A DNA stretch of 60,389 bases, taken from NCBI GenBank assembly GCA_038534195.1, contig JBCAXE010000020.1, positions 1 through 60,389 of the forward strand. The letters are read 5' to 3'. The position numbers and the translations under genes were made by a program. Below are positions 1 to 8,452 of this stretch, in pieces. The stretch is from JAJFFW01 sp038534195 (GTDB lineage: Bacteria; Pseudomonadota; Alphaproteobacteria; Caulobacterales; Parvularculaceae). The number at the start of each line of letters is the position of its first letter. The stretch's first letter is position 1. Below the pieces are notes generated by a model. It saw only the letters and a program-made list of their open reading frames with translations. It made no database searches and was not told where the DNA came from.

Positions 1-2
1 AA

Positions 3-452
3 CATCACCGCCTCCTCCTGAGACTCAACGACAATGTGGCGCGCTTTTACCTCATCGCCGAGCTTGGTCACGCCGGCGGCGATTTCGCCCAGCTCGCCAA
101 GGACAATTCGCTGGATCGGGCGACAGCGCCGCTCGGGGGCGAGATCGGCTACGTAACAAAAGACATGGTGACGCCGGCGTTCGCAGGCGCGGCTTTTTCA
201 ACCGAACCCGGCAATTTTGCGCCGCTCTTTGAAACGGAATTCGGCTGGCATGTGCTTGAGGTGACCGACCGGCGCCCCACCGAAGGCGTTCGCTTAGAAG
301 AGGTGAAGGAACCGATCGAACAGTTCCTGCGCATGCGTGAAATCGAGGCGGCGCTGGCCGCGCTGGAGGAAGAAAAGCAGGTCACGTTCTATCGGCCCGA
401 AGCCGTGCAGAGTGCGCCCGAGACGCCGCCGGCCGGCTCGCCGACCAATTGA
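3..452 (+). CDS. Parvulin-type peptidyl-prolyl cis-trans isomerase, 5'-truncated by the window edge
   Basis: This is the C-terminal part of a PpiC/SurA-type rotamase, an enzyme that isomerises Xaa-Pro bonds and usually acts in the periplasm on outer-membrane client proteins. The open frame already runs at base 3, so the true start and any signal peptide lie to the left. Parvulin hallmarks are visible: GGDFAQLAKDNS, then LGGEIGYVTKDMVTPAF, an AAFS.EPGNF segment and FGWHVLEV. A short Glu-rich helix and a Pro/Ala-rich tail end the protein. A GTG at base 36 could be mistaken for a start, but it falls inside the fold. The first few codons fit the expected His-hydrophobic strand poorly, so I am unsure of the reading right at the edge. 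Confidence 0.8.
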   Translation, partial: HHRLLLRLNDNVARFYLIAELGHAGGDFAQLAKDNSLDRATAPLGGEIGYVTKDMVTPAFAGAAFSTEPGNFAPLFETEFGWHVLEVTDRRPTEGVRLEEVKEPIEQFLRMREIEAALAALEEEKQVTFYRPEAVQSAPETPPAGSPTN

Positions 453-560
453 GACCAGGCGAAGATTGGGTAATCGTTTCAACGGATTAACGATGAATGC
501 TCATTTACTGTGTTTCATTACTCTTTAGTAACGCCCGCGGGGCACAATTAAGGCGAAAAG

Positions 561-965
561 ATGGCCAAGCTCATGCTCGTAGCGGCCTGCGCACTGATTG
601 ATCGCGATGGTCGCGTTCTGTTGGCGCAGCGGCGGGAAGGAGACCCTCTTGCGGGTCTTTGGGAGTTTCCCGGCGGCAAGATCATGGAAGGCGAGACGCC
701 CGAGCAAGCGCTGGTGAGAGAACTGAACGAGGAATTAGGCGTTGATACTGAGACAGCTTGTTTGGCGCCGGTCGCATTTGCGTCCCACGATTCAGAAGAC
801 TTTCATCTATTGATGCCACTTTTCGCGTGCAGGAAGTGGTCCGGACAACCACGCGCGATTGAAGCGCAAGCCATAAAGTGGGTCCGACCGCAAGATTTGA
901 GTGGATGCAAGATGCCGCCCGCGGACATTCCGTTGGCGGCGCAGTTAAGGGATATGCTATGTTGA
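561..965 (+). CDS. mutT: MutT-type NUDIX hydrolase (8-oxo-dGTP diphosphatase)
   Basis: A 134-residue NUDIX protein that most likely hydrolyses 8-oxo-dGTP to the monophosphate in the cytoplasm, preventing A:T to C:G transversions. The NUDIX box is complete at about residues 38-60: GGKIMEGE, seven residues, then RELNEELGV, matching GX5EX7REUXEEXGU. The N-terminal VAACALIDRDGRVLLAQR strand and the WEFPGGK turn are typical of MutT rather than of nucleotide-sugar NUDIX enzymes. Its last seven bases overlap the start of the downstream pilin gene, so the two are probably cotranscribed and translationally coupled. ATG at 561 is the start. Confidence 0.9.
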   Translation: MAKLMLVAACALIDRDGRVLLAQRREGDPLAGLWEFPGGKIMEGETPEQALVRELNEELGVDTETACLAPVAFASHDSEDFHLLMPLFACRKWSGQPRAIEAQAIKWVRPQDLSGCKMPPADIPLAAQLRDMLC

Positions 966-1165
966 GCGGACTGAAAACCAAGCTCGTTTCAGGCGATCTG
1001 CCGGCAAATTTCGCGCGGTTTCTTGAAGATGAAGACGGCGCCACAGCCATTGAGTACGGCCTGATCGTTTCCCTGATTTTCGTGGCGATTGTTGGCGCTG
1101 TTCGTCAATACGCCACCAATACAGAGAATATGTATTCGGAAATCTCAAGCAATCTTGAGAACTAG
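959..1165 (+). CDS. Flp/Fap-type IVb pilin, small
   Basis: A 68-residue prepilin of the Flp family, the major subunit of tight-adherence (Tad) pili. The class IVb processing signal is clear: Gly27, then ATAIEYG with Glu32 and Tyr33, followed by the hydrophobic helix LIVSLIFVAIVGAV. The leader (26 residues, basic) is the usual length. Start: the ATG at 959 lies inside the last codons of mutT (7-base overlap), with an AAGGGA ribosome-binding site just upstream; a start further upstream would add a long non-pilin leader. No cpa/tad assembly genes lie nearby, so this is an orphan pilin whose export would depend on machinery elsewhere. Confidence 0.85.
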   Translation: MLSGLKTKLVSGDLPANFARFLEDEDGATAIEYGLIVSLIFVAIVGAVRQYATNTENMYSEISSNLEN

Positions 1166-1168
1166 GGC

Positions 1169-2050
1169 TCACAATTTCTTCACAGCCTCGGCCATGGATT
1201 GCGTCGCGGAGCCGGGGCGCAAGGGCTTGGGCTGCGTCGTCGCCGGGGCCCATCCCGTCAGATAGACAAGATTAAATTCCACCTCGACACTGTCGGCGTC
1301 CGCTGACGCGTCGCGCATCCCTTGGGCGGCGCGCGCAATAATCTGACGTGTTAGCGGTGCGCCCCGATTTTTGAGAACACTCGTCTCCCCCATGGCGCGC
1401 AAGTCCGCGAACAATTTGAGGGGATTGGCGTAGCGCACGGTTACGGCGTCCATGTCGGCGACCGGCATCGCGAACCCTGCTCGTTGTAATGCGCCGCCGA
1501 GATCGCGCACGCTCGCGAAGGGAATGACGCGCGGCGACACCCCGCCGGCGGCTTCCGCTTCCGCCGCATAGAGCGCTGCGCGCAACGATTTGAGGGTTTC
1601 TTCGCCGAACAAGACGCCGAGAAATAAGCCGTCCGGCTTTAACGACTGGCGCATTTGGGTCAGCGCGCCCACCAGGTCATTTGCGTGATGAAGCGTCAGT
1701 AAGCTGACGATCAAGTCGAACTGTTCTGGCGCGAACGGCCACCATTCTTCGTCGCACACAATGCGCGCGCCGCCGTTCGCCACCCTCTGCGCCGCAAGAT
1801 CTGCACTGACAATGTCGGCGATCCCACACTCGGCCGAAAGCGTTTCAACGAGCAGCCCCGCGCCGTAGAAGAGGGCGTGATCAAATCGCCGGGTTACAGT
1901 CTCCAACCGATCGACAATATCGGCCATCGCCCGCTCGTGAAGAAAGGATGCGGCCGCGAGCGTATTCGCCGCTCGTGCGCGGCGTTTGCGGAGCAAGGAC
2001 CGGTCAAAGATTTCCGGCGGCGCGCCCGGTGAAGACGGATTGCGGTTCAT
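1169..2050 (-). CDS. SAM-dependent methyltransferase-fold protein, BioC/NDUFAF5 type
   Basis: A 293-residue class I methyltransferase-fold protein. The N-terminal PEIFDRSLLRKRRARAA segment is typical of the alphaproteobacterial/mitochondrial NDUFAF5 group, whose mitochondrial member hydroxylates an arginine of complex I subunit NDUFS7. The SAM site is atypical: the expected glycine-rich loop appears as ALFYGAGLLVETL, followed by DLIVSLLTLHHANDL (motif IV-like) and LKPDGLFLGVLFGEETL. It converges on the pilin gene (3-base gap), and its start codon overlaps the upstream candidate start of comF on the other strand. It could instead be a BioC-like malonyl-ACP methyltransferase, but no biotin genes are here. 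Confidence 0.75.
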   Translation of the reverse strand: MNRNPSSPGAPPEIFDRSLLRKRRARAANTLAAASFLHERAMADIVDRLETVTRRFDHALFYGAGLLVETLSAECGIADIVSADLAAQRVANGGARIVCDEEWWPFAPEQFDLIVSLLTLHHANDLVGALTQMRQSLKPDGLFLGVLFGEETLKSLRAALYAAEAEAAGGVSPRVIPFASVRDLGGALQRAGFAMPVADMDAVTVRYANPLKLFADLRAMGETSVLKNRGAPLTRQIIARAAQGMRDASADADSVEVEFNLVYLTGWAPATTQPKPLRPGSATQSMAEAVKKL

Positions 2051-2126
2051 GGCTCAAGGTGACGCGATCGCTCCCGTCGCGCAATCGGTTTGCCTCACGC
2101 AGGTGATCGCGCCTAAAATCGATGCG

Positions 2127-2900
2127 ATGTTTACCGCTCTCTTGAGCCATATGGCGCCGCCGGTGGCGCGGGGCGCCCGGCGGCTGCTAGACGCTGTTCT
2201 GCCGCCCCAATGCCCGGTCACGGGGGAGGCGGTGCGCGATCCCGGCGTCCTCAGCGCCGCGGGTTGGTCGAAGCTTCAATTTATCGACGATCCGGCCTGC
2301 GCTTCATGCGGCGCGCCTTTCGCCTACGACCATGGCGACGGTGCAATGTGCGGCGCCTGTATCGCCAACCGTCCGGCGTTTGACAGCGCGCGGGCCGCAC
2401 TTCTCTATGACGACGCCAGCCACAAGCTTATCGTCGCCTTCAAGCATGCCGACCGGACCGAATATGCGCCGATGTTTGGCGCGTGGCTCGCGCGCCGGGC
2501 CGCTGCGACGACGCCGGATGGCGCGGTTCTTGTGCCGGTGCCGTTGCATCCGCGGCGGCTCGCTGCGCGCCGTTACAATCAGTCGGCGCTGATCGCCGGT
2601 CACGCTGCGAAGCTGTTGGACCGCCGCCACGAGCCGCAGGTGTTGATCCGCCGACGGGCCACGCCGCCCCAGCAGCAACTTTCCGAGGCGGCGCGCAAAC
2701 GCAATGTCGCTGGCGCTTTTGCAGTGGACGAGGAGCGCTGCGATCTCATTCGTGATCGTCATATTATTTTGGTTGATGACGTGCTCACCACGGGCGCGAC
2801 GCTCTCGGCGTGCGCGCGGGCCCTTAAATCTGCGGGCGCAGCACGGGTCGATGCGCTCGTCCTCGCAAGGGTTGCCAGGGGCGGCGCAGTCGCCATATAG
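2127..2900 (+). CDS. comF: ComF family phosphoribosyltransferase-like protein
   Basis: ComF-family protein with an N-terminal zinc-ribbon-like region (CPVTGE, then CASCGAPF and CGACIANRP) and a C-terminal PRTase fold. The PRPP-binding loop is intact: HIILVDDVLTTGATLSACA near the C-terminus. VPVPLHPRRLAARRYNQSALIA and QQQLSEAARKRNVAGAF are family signatures. The family is required for DNA uptake in naturally competent bacteria; its biochemical role is poorly defined. Start chosen at 2127; an in-frame ATG at 2049 would make it 283 residues but would overlap the start codon of the opposite methyltransferase gene. It heads a run with grxC, the nitrilase and the DUF1178 gene. Confidence 0.85.
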   Translation: MFTALLSHMAPPVARGARRLLDAVLPPQCPVTGEAVRDPGVLSAAGWSKLQFIDDPACASCGAPFAYDHGDGAMCGACIANRPAFDSARAALLYDDASHKLIVAFKHADRTEYAPMFGAWLARRAAATTPDGAVLVPVPLHPRRLAARRYNQSALIAGHAAKLLDRRHEPQVLIRRRATPPQQQLSEAARKRNVAGAFAVDEERCDLIRDRHIILVDDVLTTGATLSACARALKSAGAARVDALVLARVARGGAVAI

Positions 2901-2923
2901 CGGCGGGAAAGAAGGCGGAAATT

Positions 2924-3178
2924 ATGCAAGTCACAGTTTACACCAAACCCTTATGTCCGTTCTGCGTGCGGGCCATGTCCCTCCTGAAAAAGAAGGGCGC
3001 CGAGGTTGTTGAGATTTCCGCCGCCTTCGACAAGGCGAAGCGCGAAGAAATGCTGGCCAGGTCCAACGGCGCGCGCACCTATCCACAGATCTTTATCGGT
3101 GATCGCCATGTGGGCGGGTGCGACGCTTTGATGGCGCTTGAAAAAGCGGGCGAATTGGATGCGCTGTTGAATGGCTGA
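2924..3178 (+). CDS. grxC: Glutaredoxin 3 (GrxC type)
   Basis: An 84-residue dithiol glutaredoxin, a cytoplasmic glutathione-dependent disulfide reductase. The active site CPFC is at residues 11-14. The glutathione-binding TYPQIFIGDRHVGGCDAL segment follows, with the cis-proline in TYP. A GGCGGAA stretch precedes the ATG. The stop codon overlaps the next gene by 8 bases, so the nitrilase is translationally coupled. The comF-grxC-nitrilase-DUF1178 order recurs in alphaproteobacteria. Confidence 0.95.
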   Translation: MQVTVYTKPLCPFCVRAMSLLKKKGAEVVEISAAFDKAKREEMLARSNGARTYPQIFIGDRHVGGCDALMALEKAGELDALLNG

Positions 3179-4016
3179 CGGCGGCGCGACGGTCATCGCC
3201 GCCTGCGTGCAAATGCGCTCAGGGGTCGATCGCGCGCAAAACACCGCGGACGCGCTTTCGTTAATCCGGCAAGCCGCCGACGAAGGCGCCGGGTTCATCG
3301 CCACCCCGGAAATGACCAATCAACTCGACCGCGATGGGAAACGCTTTTTCGAAAACGCGGCCCCCGAGGAGGCGCTCGAGGAAAAAGAGGCCTTCGCGGC
3401 CGTCGCTGCGGAACGAAAAGTCTGGCTCCTGATCGGATCGATGGCGGTCCGTGTCGGGGAGCGCAGAGCTGCGAATCGGAGCTTTCTCTTTGCGCCGGAC
3501 GGACGCTGCGTCGCGCGTTACGACAAGATCCATATGTTCGACGTCGATTTGCCGAGCGGCGAGCGTTGGCAGGAATCCTCGGTGTATGAGGCTGGCGGCG
3601 GTGCGCCGGTTGTGCGGACGCCGTTTGGCGGGGTGGGGCTCTCGATTTGCTACGATGTGCGCTTCGCGCCGCTCTACCGCAAGATGGCTCAGGCTGGCGC
3701 AGAAACCCTGTGTGTCCCCGCCGCATTCACCCGGTCCACGGGAAAAGCTCATTGGGAACTCTTGTTGCGCGCGCGTGCGGTGGAGAATGGCGCATTTGTG
3801 ATCGCGCCTGCGCAGGGCGGCGACCATGCGGACGGGCGCAAAACCTGGGGCCATTCGCTCATCATCGGGCCCTGGGGCGACATATTGGCCGCCGCGGCCG
3901 ACGATGAACCGGGCGTCATTCTTGCAGAGATCGACTTAGAAAAAGCACGTGAGGCGCGACGGTCTATCCCAAACCTGGCCCTTGAAATGCCATATGAAAT
4001 TCTCAATGTAGAGTGA
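3171..4016 (+). CDS. Carbon-nitrogen hydrolase, Nit1/deaminated-glutathione amidase type
   Basis: A 281-residue nitrilase-superfamily amidase. The Glu-Lys-Cys triad is visible: Glu47 in ATPEMTN, Lys119 in YDKIHMFDVDLP and Cys160 in LSICYDVRF. The length, the KIHMFDVD motif and FTRSTGKAHWELLLRARAVEN place it in the NIT1/NIT2-like branch, whose characterised members hydrolyse deaminated glutathione (a repair reaction) or omega-amides. Its 8-base overlap with grxC supports a link to glutathione metabolism. It overlaps the DUF1178 gene by 4 bases. The exact substrate is inferred. Confidence 0.88.
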   Translation: MADGGATVIAACVQMRSGVDRAQNTADALSLIRQAADEGAGFIATPEMTNQLDRDGKRFFENAAPEEALEEKEAFAAVAAERKVWLLIGSMAVRVGERRAANRSFLFAPDGRCVARYDKIHMFDVDLPSGERWQESSVYEAGGGAPVVRTPFGGVGLSICYDVRFAPLYRKMAQAGAETLCVPAAFTRSTGKAHWELLLRARAVENGAFVIAPAQGGDHADGRKTWGHSLIIGPWGDILAAAADDEPGVILAEIDLEKAREARRSIPNLALEMPYEILNVE

Positions 4017-4486
4017 TGATCAAGTACAATCTTCTTTGCGCCGCCGACCATGAGTTCGAAGGTTGGTTCCGGTCGAGCGATGACTTCGCGGCTCAATCGC
4101 GGGATGGTCTCCTTGAGTGCCCGGCCTGCGGCTCCGACGATGTGCGCAAGGCCATCATGGCGCCGGCGATTGCGCGGCCGGGTGCGGCGCGCCGCGACAA
4201 ACGCCTCGCAGAAATCAAGGAATCCATGTCCGCGGCCGTCACACGCGCGCGCGATTATGTGGAGAAGAACTTCGATTATGTGGGCGAAAAGTTTCCGGAA
4301 GAAGCCCGCCGCATCCATTATGGCGAAACAGAAAAACGCGGTATTTACGGCGAAGCGTCAGGCAAAGAAGTAAAAGACCTTGTGTCTGAGGGCGTCGAGA
4401 TCGCCCCGCTGCCCGGCCTGAAATCCAAAGAAGACAAGGCGGGCGCGCCGATTGTTGAGAAAGCCGACAAGAAGAAGCTGAATTAG
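4013..4486 (+). CDS. DUF1178 family protein
   Basis: A 157-residue member of DUF1178, function unknown. The N-terminal IKYNLLCAADHEFEGWF and LECPACGSDDVRKAIMAPAI form a small zinc-ribbon-like domain. A charged helical middle and the RRIHYGETEKRGIYGEAS block are diagnostic of the family. The C-terminus carries EGVEIAPLPGL. The gene starts in the ATGA overlap with the nitrilase stop and ends 4 bases inside the convergent serB, so no terminator separates the two transcripts. The neighbourhood suggests a redox or metal-related housekeeping role, which is inference only. Confidence 0.85.
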   Translation: MMIKYNLLCAADHEFEGWFRSSDDFAAQSRDGLLECPACGSDDVRKAIMAPAIARPGAARRDKRLAEIKESMSAAVTRARDYVEKNFDYVGEKFPEEARRIHYGETEKRGIYGEASGKEVKDLVSEGVEIAPLPGLKSKEDKAGAPIVEKADKKKLN

Positions 4487-5400
4487 GCCTTTCGGACGTC
4501 GGCGAATTCTTTGTACGCGATACCCTGCAAATAGAGCAGGGCGGTTAAATCCCCATACTGAATACTAACGTCAGCCGCATCGGCGACGGCTGGCTTAGCG
4601 CGAAAAGCGACGCCAAGTCCCGCTGAAGCGAGCATGGAAAGATCATTGGCGCCGTCGCCCACCGCAATCGTTTCGGTGAGCTTCACGGACTGTGCAGCTG
4701 CGTGACGGCGCAGCGCCTCTTCTTTGGCGGCGCGGCCGAGGACCGGTTCGCCCACTTCCCCTGTCAGGCTCGCCTGCGCCATCATTAGTTGATTTGCTTC
4801 ATTGACGTCGAACCCGGCGGCGGCGGCGACGCGTTCAGTGAAGAAGGTGAACCCGCCGGAAACGAGAGCCGTAAAAGCGCCCCGCGCACGCATGGTCTGG
4901 ATAACCATCTTCGCGCCCGGCGTTAAGGTGATCCGCTCACGGAAGGCCGCCTCCAGATGCTTCGCGGAAAGGCCTTTCAACATAGCGACGCGTTCCTTGA
5001 GGGCCGCTTCGAAGTCCAGCTCTCCGCGCATGGCGCGTTCCGTAATGTCGGAGATTTCCGCCCGTTTCCCCACAAATTCCGCCAGTTCGTCGATACATTC
5101 CTGTTCGATAATGGTGGAGTCCATATCGGCGATCAGCAACTTCTTGCGGCGGTGCGCGGTGGGTTGGATGGCGACGTCAATGTCCAAACCGCGCAGCGCG
5201 ATCGCGGCTGTTCGTTGCGCCGCTTGCAGGTTCATATCGGTGTTGAACAGGAAATCGACCGCCACGCCGTTGCGTAGGATAACGCGTTCAATCCCGCCGG
5301 ACGCCCAGCTCTTCAGCCAGCCTCTGATTGCGGACAAAACCTTGGCGTCGATTGTCGGCGCCGCCGGGTTACAAATCAGGGTCAGCGCTGTATTAAACAT
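4483..5400 (-). CDS. serB: Phosphoserine phosphatase
   Basis: A 305-residue HAD-superfamily phosphatase catalysing the last step of serine biosynthesis. An ACT-like N-terminal region (about 1-80) precedes the HAD core. The catalytic motif DMDST is at residues 92-96 (nucleophile Asp92). VSGGFTFFTERVA is motif II with its Ser, and the motif III/IV region VGDGANDLSMLASAGLGVAFRAKP is intact. It reads away from miaA, with only four bases between the two start codons. It converges with the DUF1178 gene. No good Shine-Dalgarno sequence precedes its ATG. Confidence 0.95.
   Translation of the reverse strand: MFNTALTLICNPAAPTIDAKVLSAIRGWLKSWASGGIERVILRNGVAVDFLFNTDMNLQAAQRTAAIALRGLDIDVAIQPTAHRRKKLLIADMDSTIIEQECIDELAEFVGKRAEISDITERAMRGELDFEAALKERVAMLKGLSAKHLEAAFRERITLTPGAKMVIQTMRARGAFTALVSGGFTFFTERVAAAAGFDVNEANQLMMAQASLTGEVGEPVLGRAAKEEALRRHAAAQSVKLTETIAVGDGANDLSMLASAGLGVAFRAKPAVADAADVSIQYGDLTALLYLQGIAYKEFADVRKA
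5369..5396 (+). promoter_or_regulatory. Putative miaA promoter giving a leaderless or near-leaderless mRNA
   Basis: TTACAA at 5369-5374 and TATTAA at 5391-5396 are separated by 16 bases and lie inside the 5' end of serB. Initiation would be expected close to the miaA ATG at 5405, leaving no room for a ribosome-binding site. No purine-rich SD is visible before that ATG. Pattern match only. Confidence 0.4.
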
Positions 5401-5404
5401 TCCG

Positions 5405-6337
5405 ATGCCGGATCAAACCGTTGATAACGTCGTCTTTATCGCAGGACCCACCGCCAGCGGCAAGTCCGCTCTGGCGATCAATCTGGCGCGCGAGATCGGC
5501 GGTGAAATCGTTAACGCCGATGCGATGCAGGTCTATCGCGAATTAAAAATTTTAAGCGCGCGGCCGTCTGAAGAGGAACAAGCGGACGTTGCGCATCATC
5601 TGTTCGGCGTCCTCAGCGGAGACGAGCCTTGCTCGGCCGGATGCTGGGCGGCGATGGCGGCGCCCGTCATTTCAGATGTTTTGGCGAGAGAGAAATGCGC
5701 CATCATTGTCGGCGGAACGGGGCTTTATTTTCGAACGCTGGAGCAGGGTCTTTCGCCGATCCCCGATGTGCCGCCTGACGTGCGCGCCGAGGCGCGCGCC
5801 CGGCGTGAACGTCTCGGCGCAGACGCCTTTTATGCGGAGGTGGTTGCCGCGGACCCGCCCATGGCGCGGATCGCCCCCGGCGATACGCAGCGCTTGCTAA
5901 GAGCCTGGGAAGTGCATCGCGCAACCGGCAAGCCTTTATCGTCGTTTCAGGCAGCGCCAGGCGCCCCTATTGTCGCGAACCCGTGCGCGCGTCTCGTGTT
6001 GGCCCCGGACCGCGAGAATCTATACGCGCGATGCGACGTTCGTTTCGACGCGATGATGGCGGCGGGCGCGCTGGATGAGGCTCGCGCGCTTCTCGCCGCG
6101 GAATTCGACCCGCAACTGCCGATCATGAAGGCGCTCGGCGCGGCTGAGTTGCTGGCGCATCTGCGCGGCGACCTGGATTTGGACGCCGCGATCGACCTCG
6201 CCAAACGCAACACGCGGCGGTTCGCAAAACGCCAAATGACCTGGTTCCGCAACCAGACCCCCGATTGGCTGCGCGTGCAAACGCCGGATGAGGCGCGCTC
6301 AGTCTTAAACCGGGCCTTTTTCGCGAGCGGCGCCTGA
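5405..6337 (+). CDS. miaA: tRNA dimethylallyltransferase
   Basis: A 310-residue enzyme that transfers a dimethylallyl group to N6 of A37 in tRNAs reading UNN codons. The P-loop GPTASGKS is at residues 14-21, followed by the DAMQVYRELKILSARPS signature, the VGGTGLYFRTLEQGLSPIPDVP loop, and the C-terminal KRNTRRFAKRQMTWFRNQ block that contacts tRNA. The first in-frame ATG after the divergent serB start was chosen; an open frame upstream is only the shadow of serB. There is no recognisable SD, and a promoter-like pair ends about 9 bases before the start, so leaderless translation is likely. Confidence 0.93.
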   Translation: MPDQTVDNVVFIAGPTASGKSALAINLAREIGGEIVNADAMQVYRELKILSARPSEEEQADVAHHLFGVLSGDEPCSAGCWAAMAAPVISDVLAREKCAIIVGGTGLYFRTLEQGLSPIPDVPPDVRAEARARRERLGADAFYAEVVAADPPMARIAPGDTQRLLRAWEVHRATGKPLSSFQAAPGAPIVANPCARLVLAPDRENLYARCDVRFDAMMAAGALDEARALLAAEFDPQLPIMKALGAAELLAHLRGDLDLDAAIDLAKRNTRRFAKRQMTWFRNQTPDWLRVQTPDEARSVLNRAFFASGA

Positions 6338-6436
6338 CGTTCGATTGCATTGGCGGGCGGCGCGGGCTATCGCCACAGGCTGTGATCAACGATCCATGGC
6401 TCGCGCCTGTGTCAACGCTTCAGCGGATCCTGTCTC

Positions 6437-7204
6437 ATGTCTGAGTTACTACGTCGCGTCGGGCGCTTTCTCACGACGATGGACGCAAAAGCGGCGACCT
6501 CGCTCGGCGTTTCGGTGATTTTGCTGGCGCTCGTCATCTTCATGTTCACCTTCGGACAGGATTTGCGCACGGCGGAGGGCGAGAACGCCGTCAATCAGAT
6601 CCTGGATCGCATGGCGTCTTCGCCCGCCGCCATTATTGGCGTCGTGACAGTCTATGTGACGCTTGCGCTCACGGGCTTTCCGCAAATCGTATTGATCGGC
6701 GCCACCGTGTTGACCTTTGGGCCGCGCGCGGGCGCGCTTTATGCGTGGATTGCGACCATGACGAGCGCGTCGGTCACCTTTGCAATCGGCCATTTTATGG
6801 GCAGCGATTGGGTCGAGCGCTTCGGCGGCGATCGCGTCAAGCGGACGATCGCTTTCATTGGCCGTCATGGCGCGGTGGCGAGCGGGCTCGTGCGCGTCGT
6901 GCCGTCAGCGCCGTTTATTGTCGTCAATGCGGCGGCGGGCGCGGCGCATATCCCGTTGTGGAAGTTCTGGGCGGGCACAGCGCTGGGCATTGTGCCGAAA
7001 ATCGCCGTAGTGGCGGTCCTCTACGCCTATGGCAGCGACGCCTTTACTGTTAGCGATGGGGTTGATGGGATCGCGGCGTTTTTCGCCAGCCGCAACGCCG
7101 CCGATTGGGCGGTTTTCTTCGCGATTATCGGGGCGTGGCTCGTGTTTTTACTTTTGGTAAGGCGGCTCTATTTGCGCTTGCGCCGCAGGGATGACGAAGA
7201 TTAA
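6437..7204 (+). CDS. TVP38/TMEM64 (VTT/DedA-like) membrane protein
   Basis: A 255-residue inner-membrane protein with about five or six hydrophobic segments, the first at roughly residues 22-40. The VTT/SNARE-associated core is recognisable from GFPQIVLIGATVLTFGPRAGALYAW through RVVPSAPFIVVNAAAGAAHIPLWKFWAGTALGIVPK, which has the conserved Gly and Pro re-entrant elements. Related eukaryotic VTT proteins are lipid scramblases; bacterial members are implicated in lipid recycling or membrane homeostasis. The C-terminus is a TM helix followed by the basic/acidic tail RRLYLRLRRRDDED. It sits just before mreB on the same strand, with a 147-base gap. Confidence 0.82.
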   Translation: MSELLRRVGRFLTTMDAKAATSLGVSVILLALVIFMFTFGQDLRTAEGENAVNQILDRMASSPAAIIGVVTVYVTLALTGFPQIVLIGATVLTFGPRAGALYAWIATMTSASVTFAIGHFMGSDWVERFGGDRVKRTIAFIGRHGAVASGLVRVVPSAPFIVVNAAAGAAHIPLWKFWAGTALGIVPKIAVVAVLYAYGSDAFTVSDGVDGIAAFFASRNAADWAVFFAIIGAWLVFLLLVRRLYLRLRRRDDED

Positions 7205-7351
7205 GACTTTTGGCGGGCGGCGCTGAAGAATCTCTTTATTCAACAATGATCCGTTGTTTTTGGTGAGATCGTCCGGTTTTGTTGACGATTTCGGAACCCA
7301 TTAAGGTTAAATGAGACGTCGGAAATATTAACCGGCGATAGGAAAAGACCC

Positions 7352-8392
<1,041 letters not shown>

Positions 8393-8401
8393 CCGGAGTC
8401 T

Positions 8402-8429
8402 CTGCTAAACGTTTCAGCAGGGGGTTTTT
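8402..8429 (+). terminator. Possible attenuating hairpin between mreB and mreC
   Basis: CTGCT at 8402-8406 pairs with AGCAG at 8416-8420, with an A/T-rich AAACGTTT inner part, and is followed by GGGG and then five T. The stem is short and has a one-base bulge, so I read it as a partial terminator. MreB is needed in much larger amounts than MreC and MreD, which would fit. Confidence 0.4.
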
Positions 8430-8452
8430 GGGATTAGATTGCTGAACGGCAA

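Noticed and set aside
4802..5404. Upstream in-frame extension of miaA
   Set aside because: It is antisense to serB and its translation has no resemblance to MiaA, which starts at the ATG at 5405.
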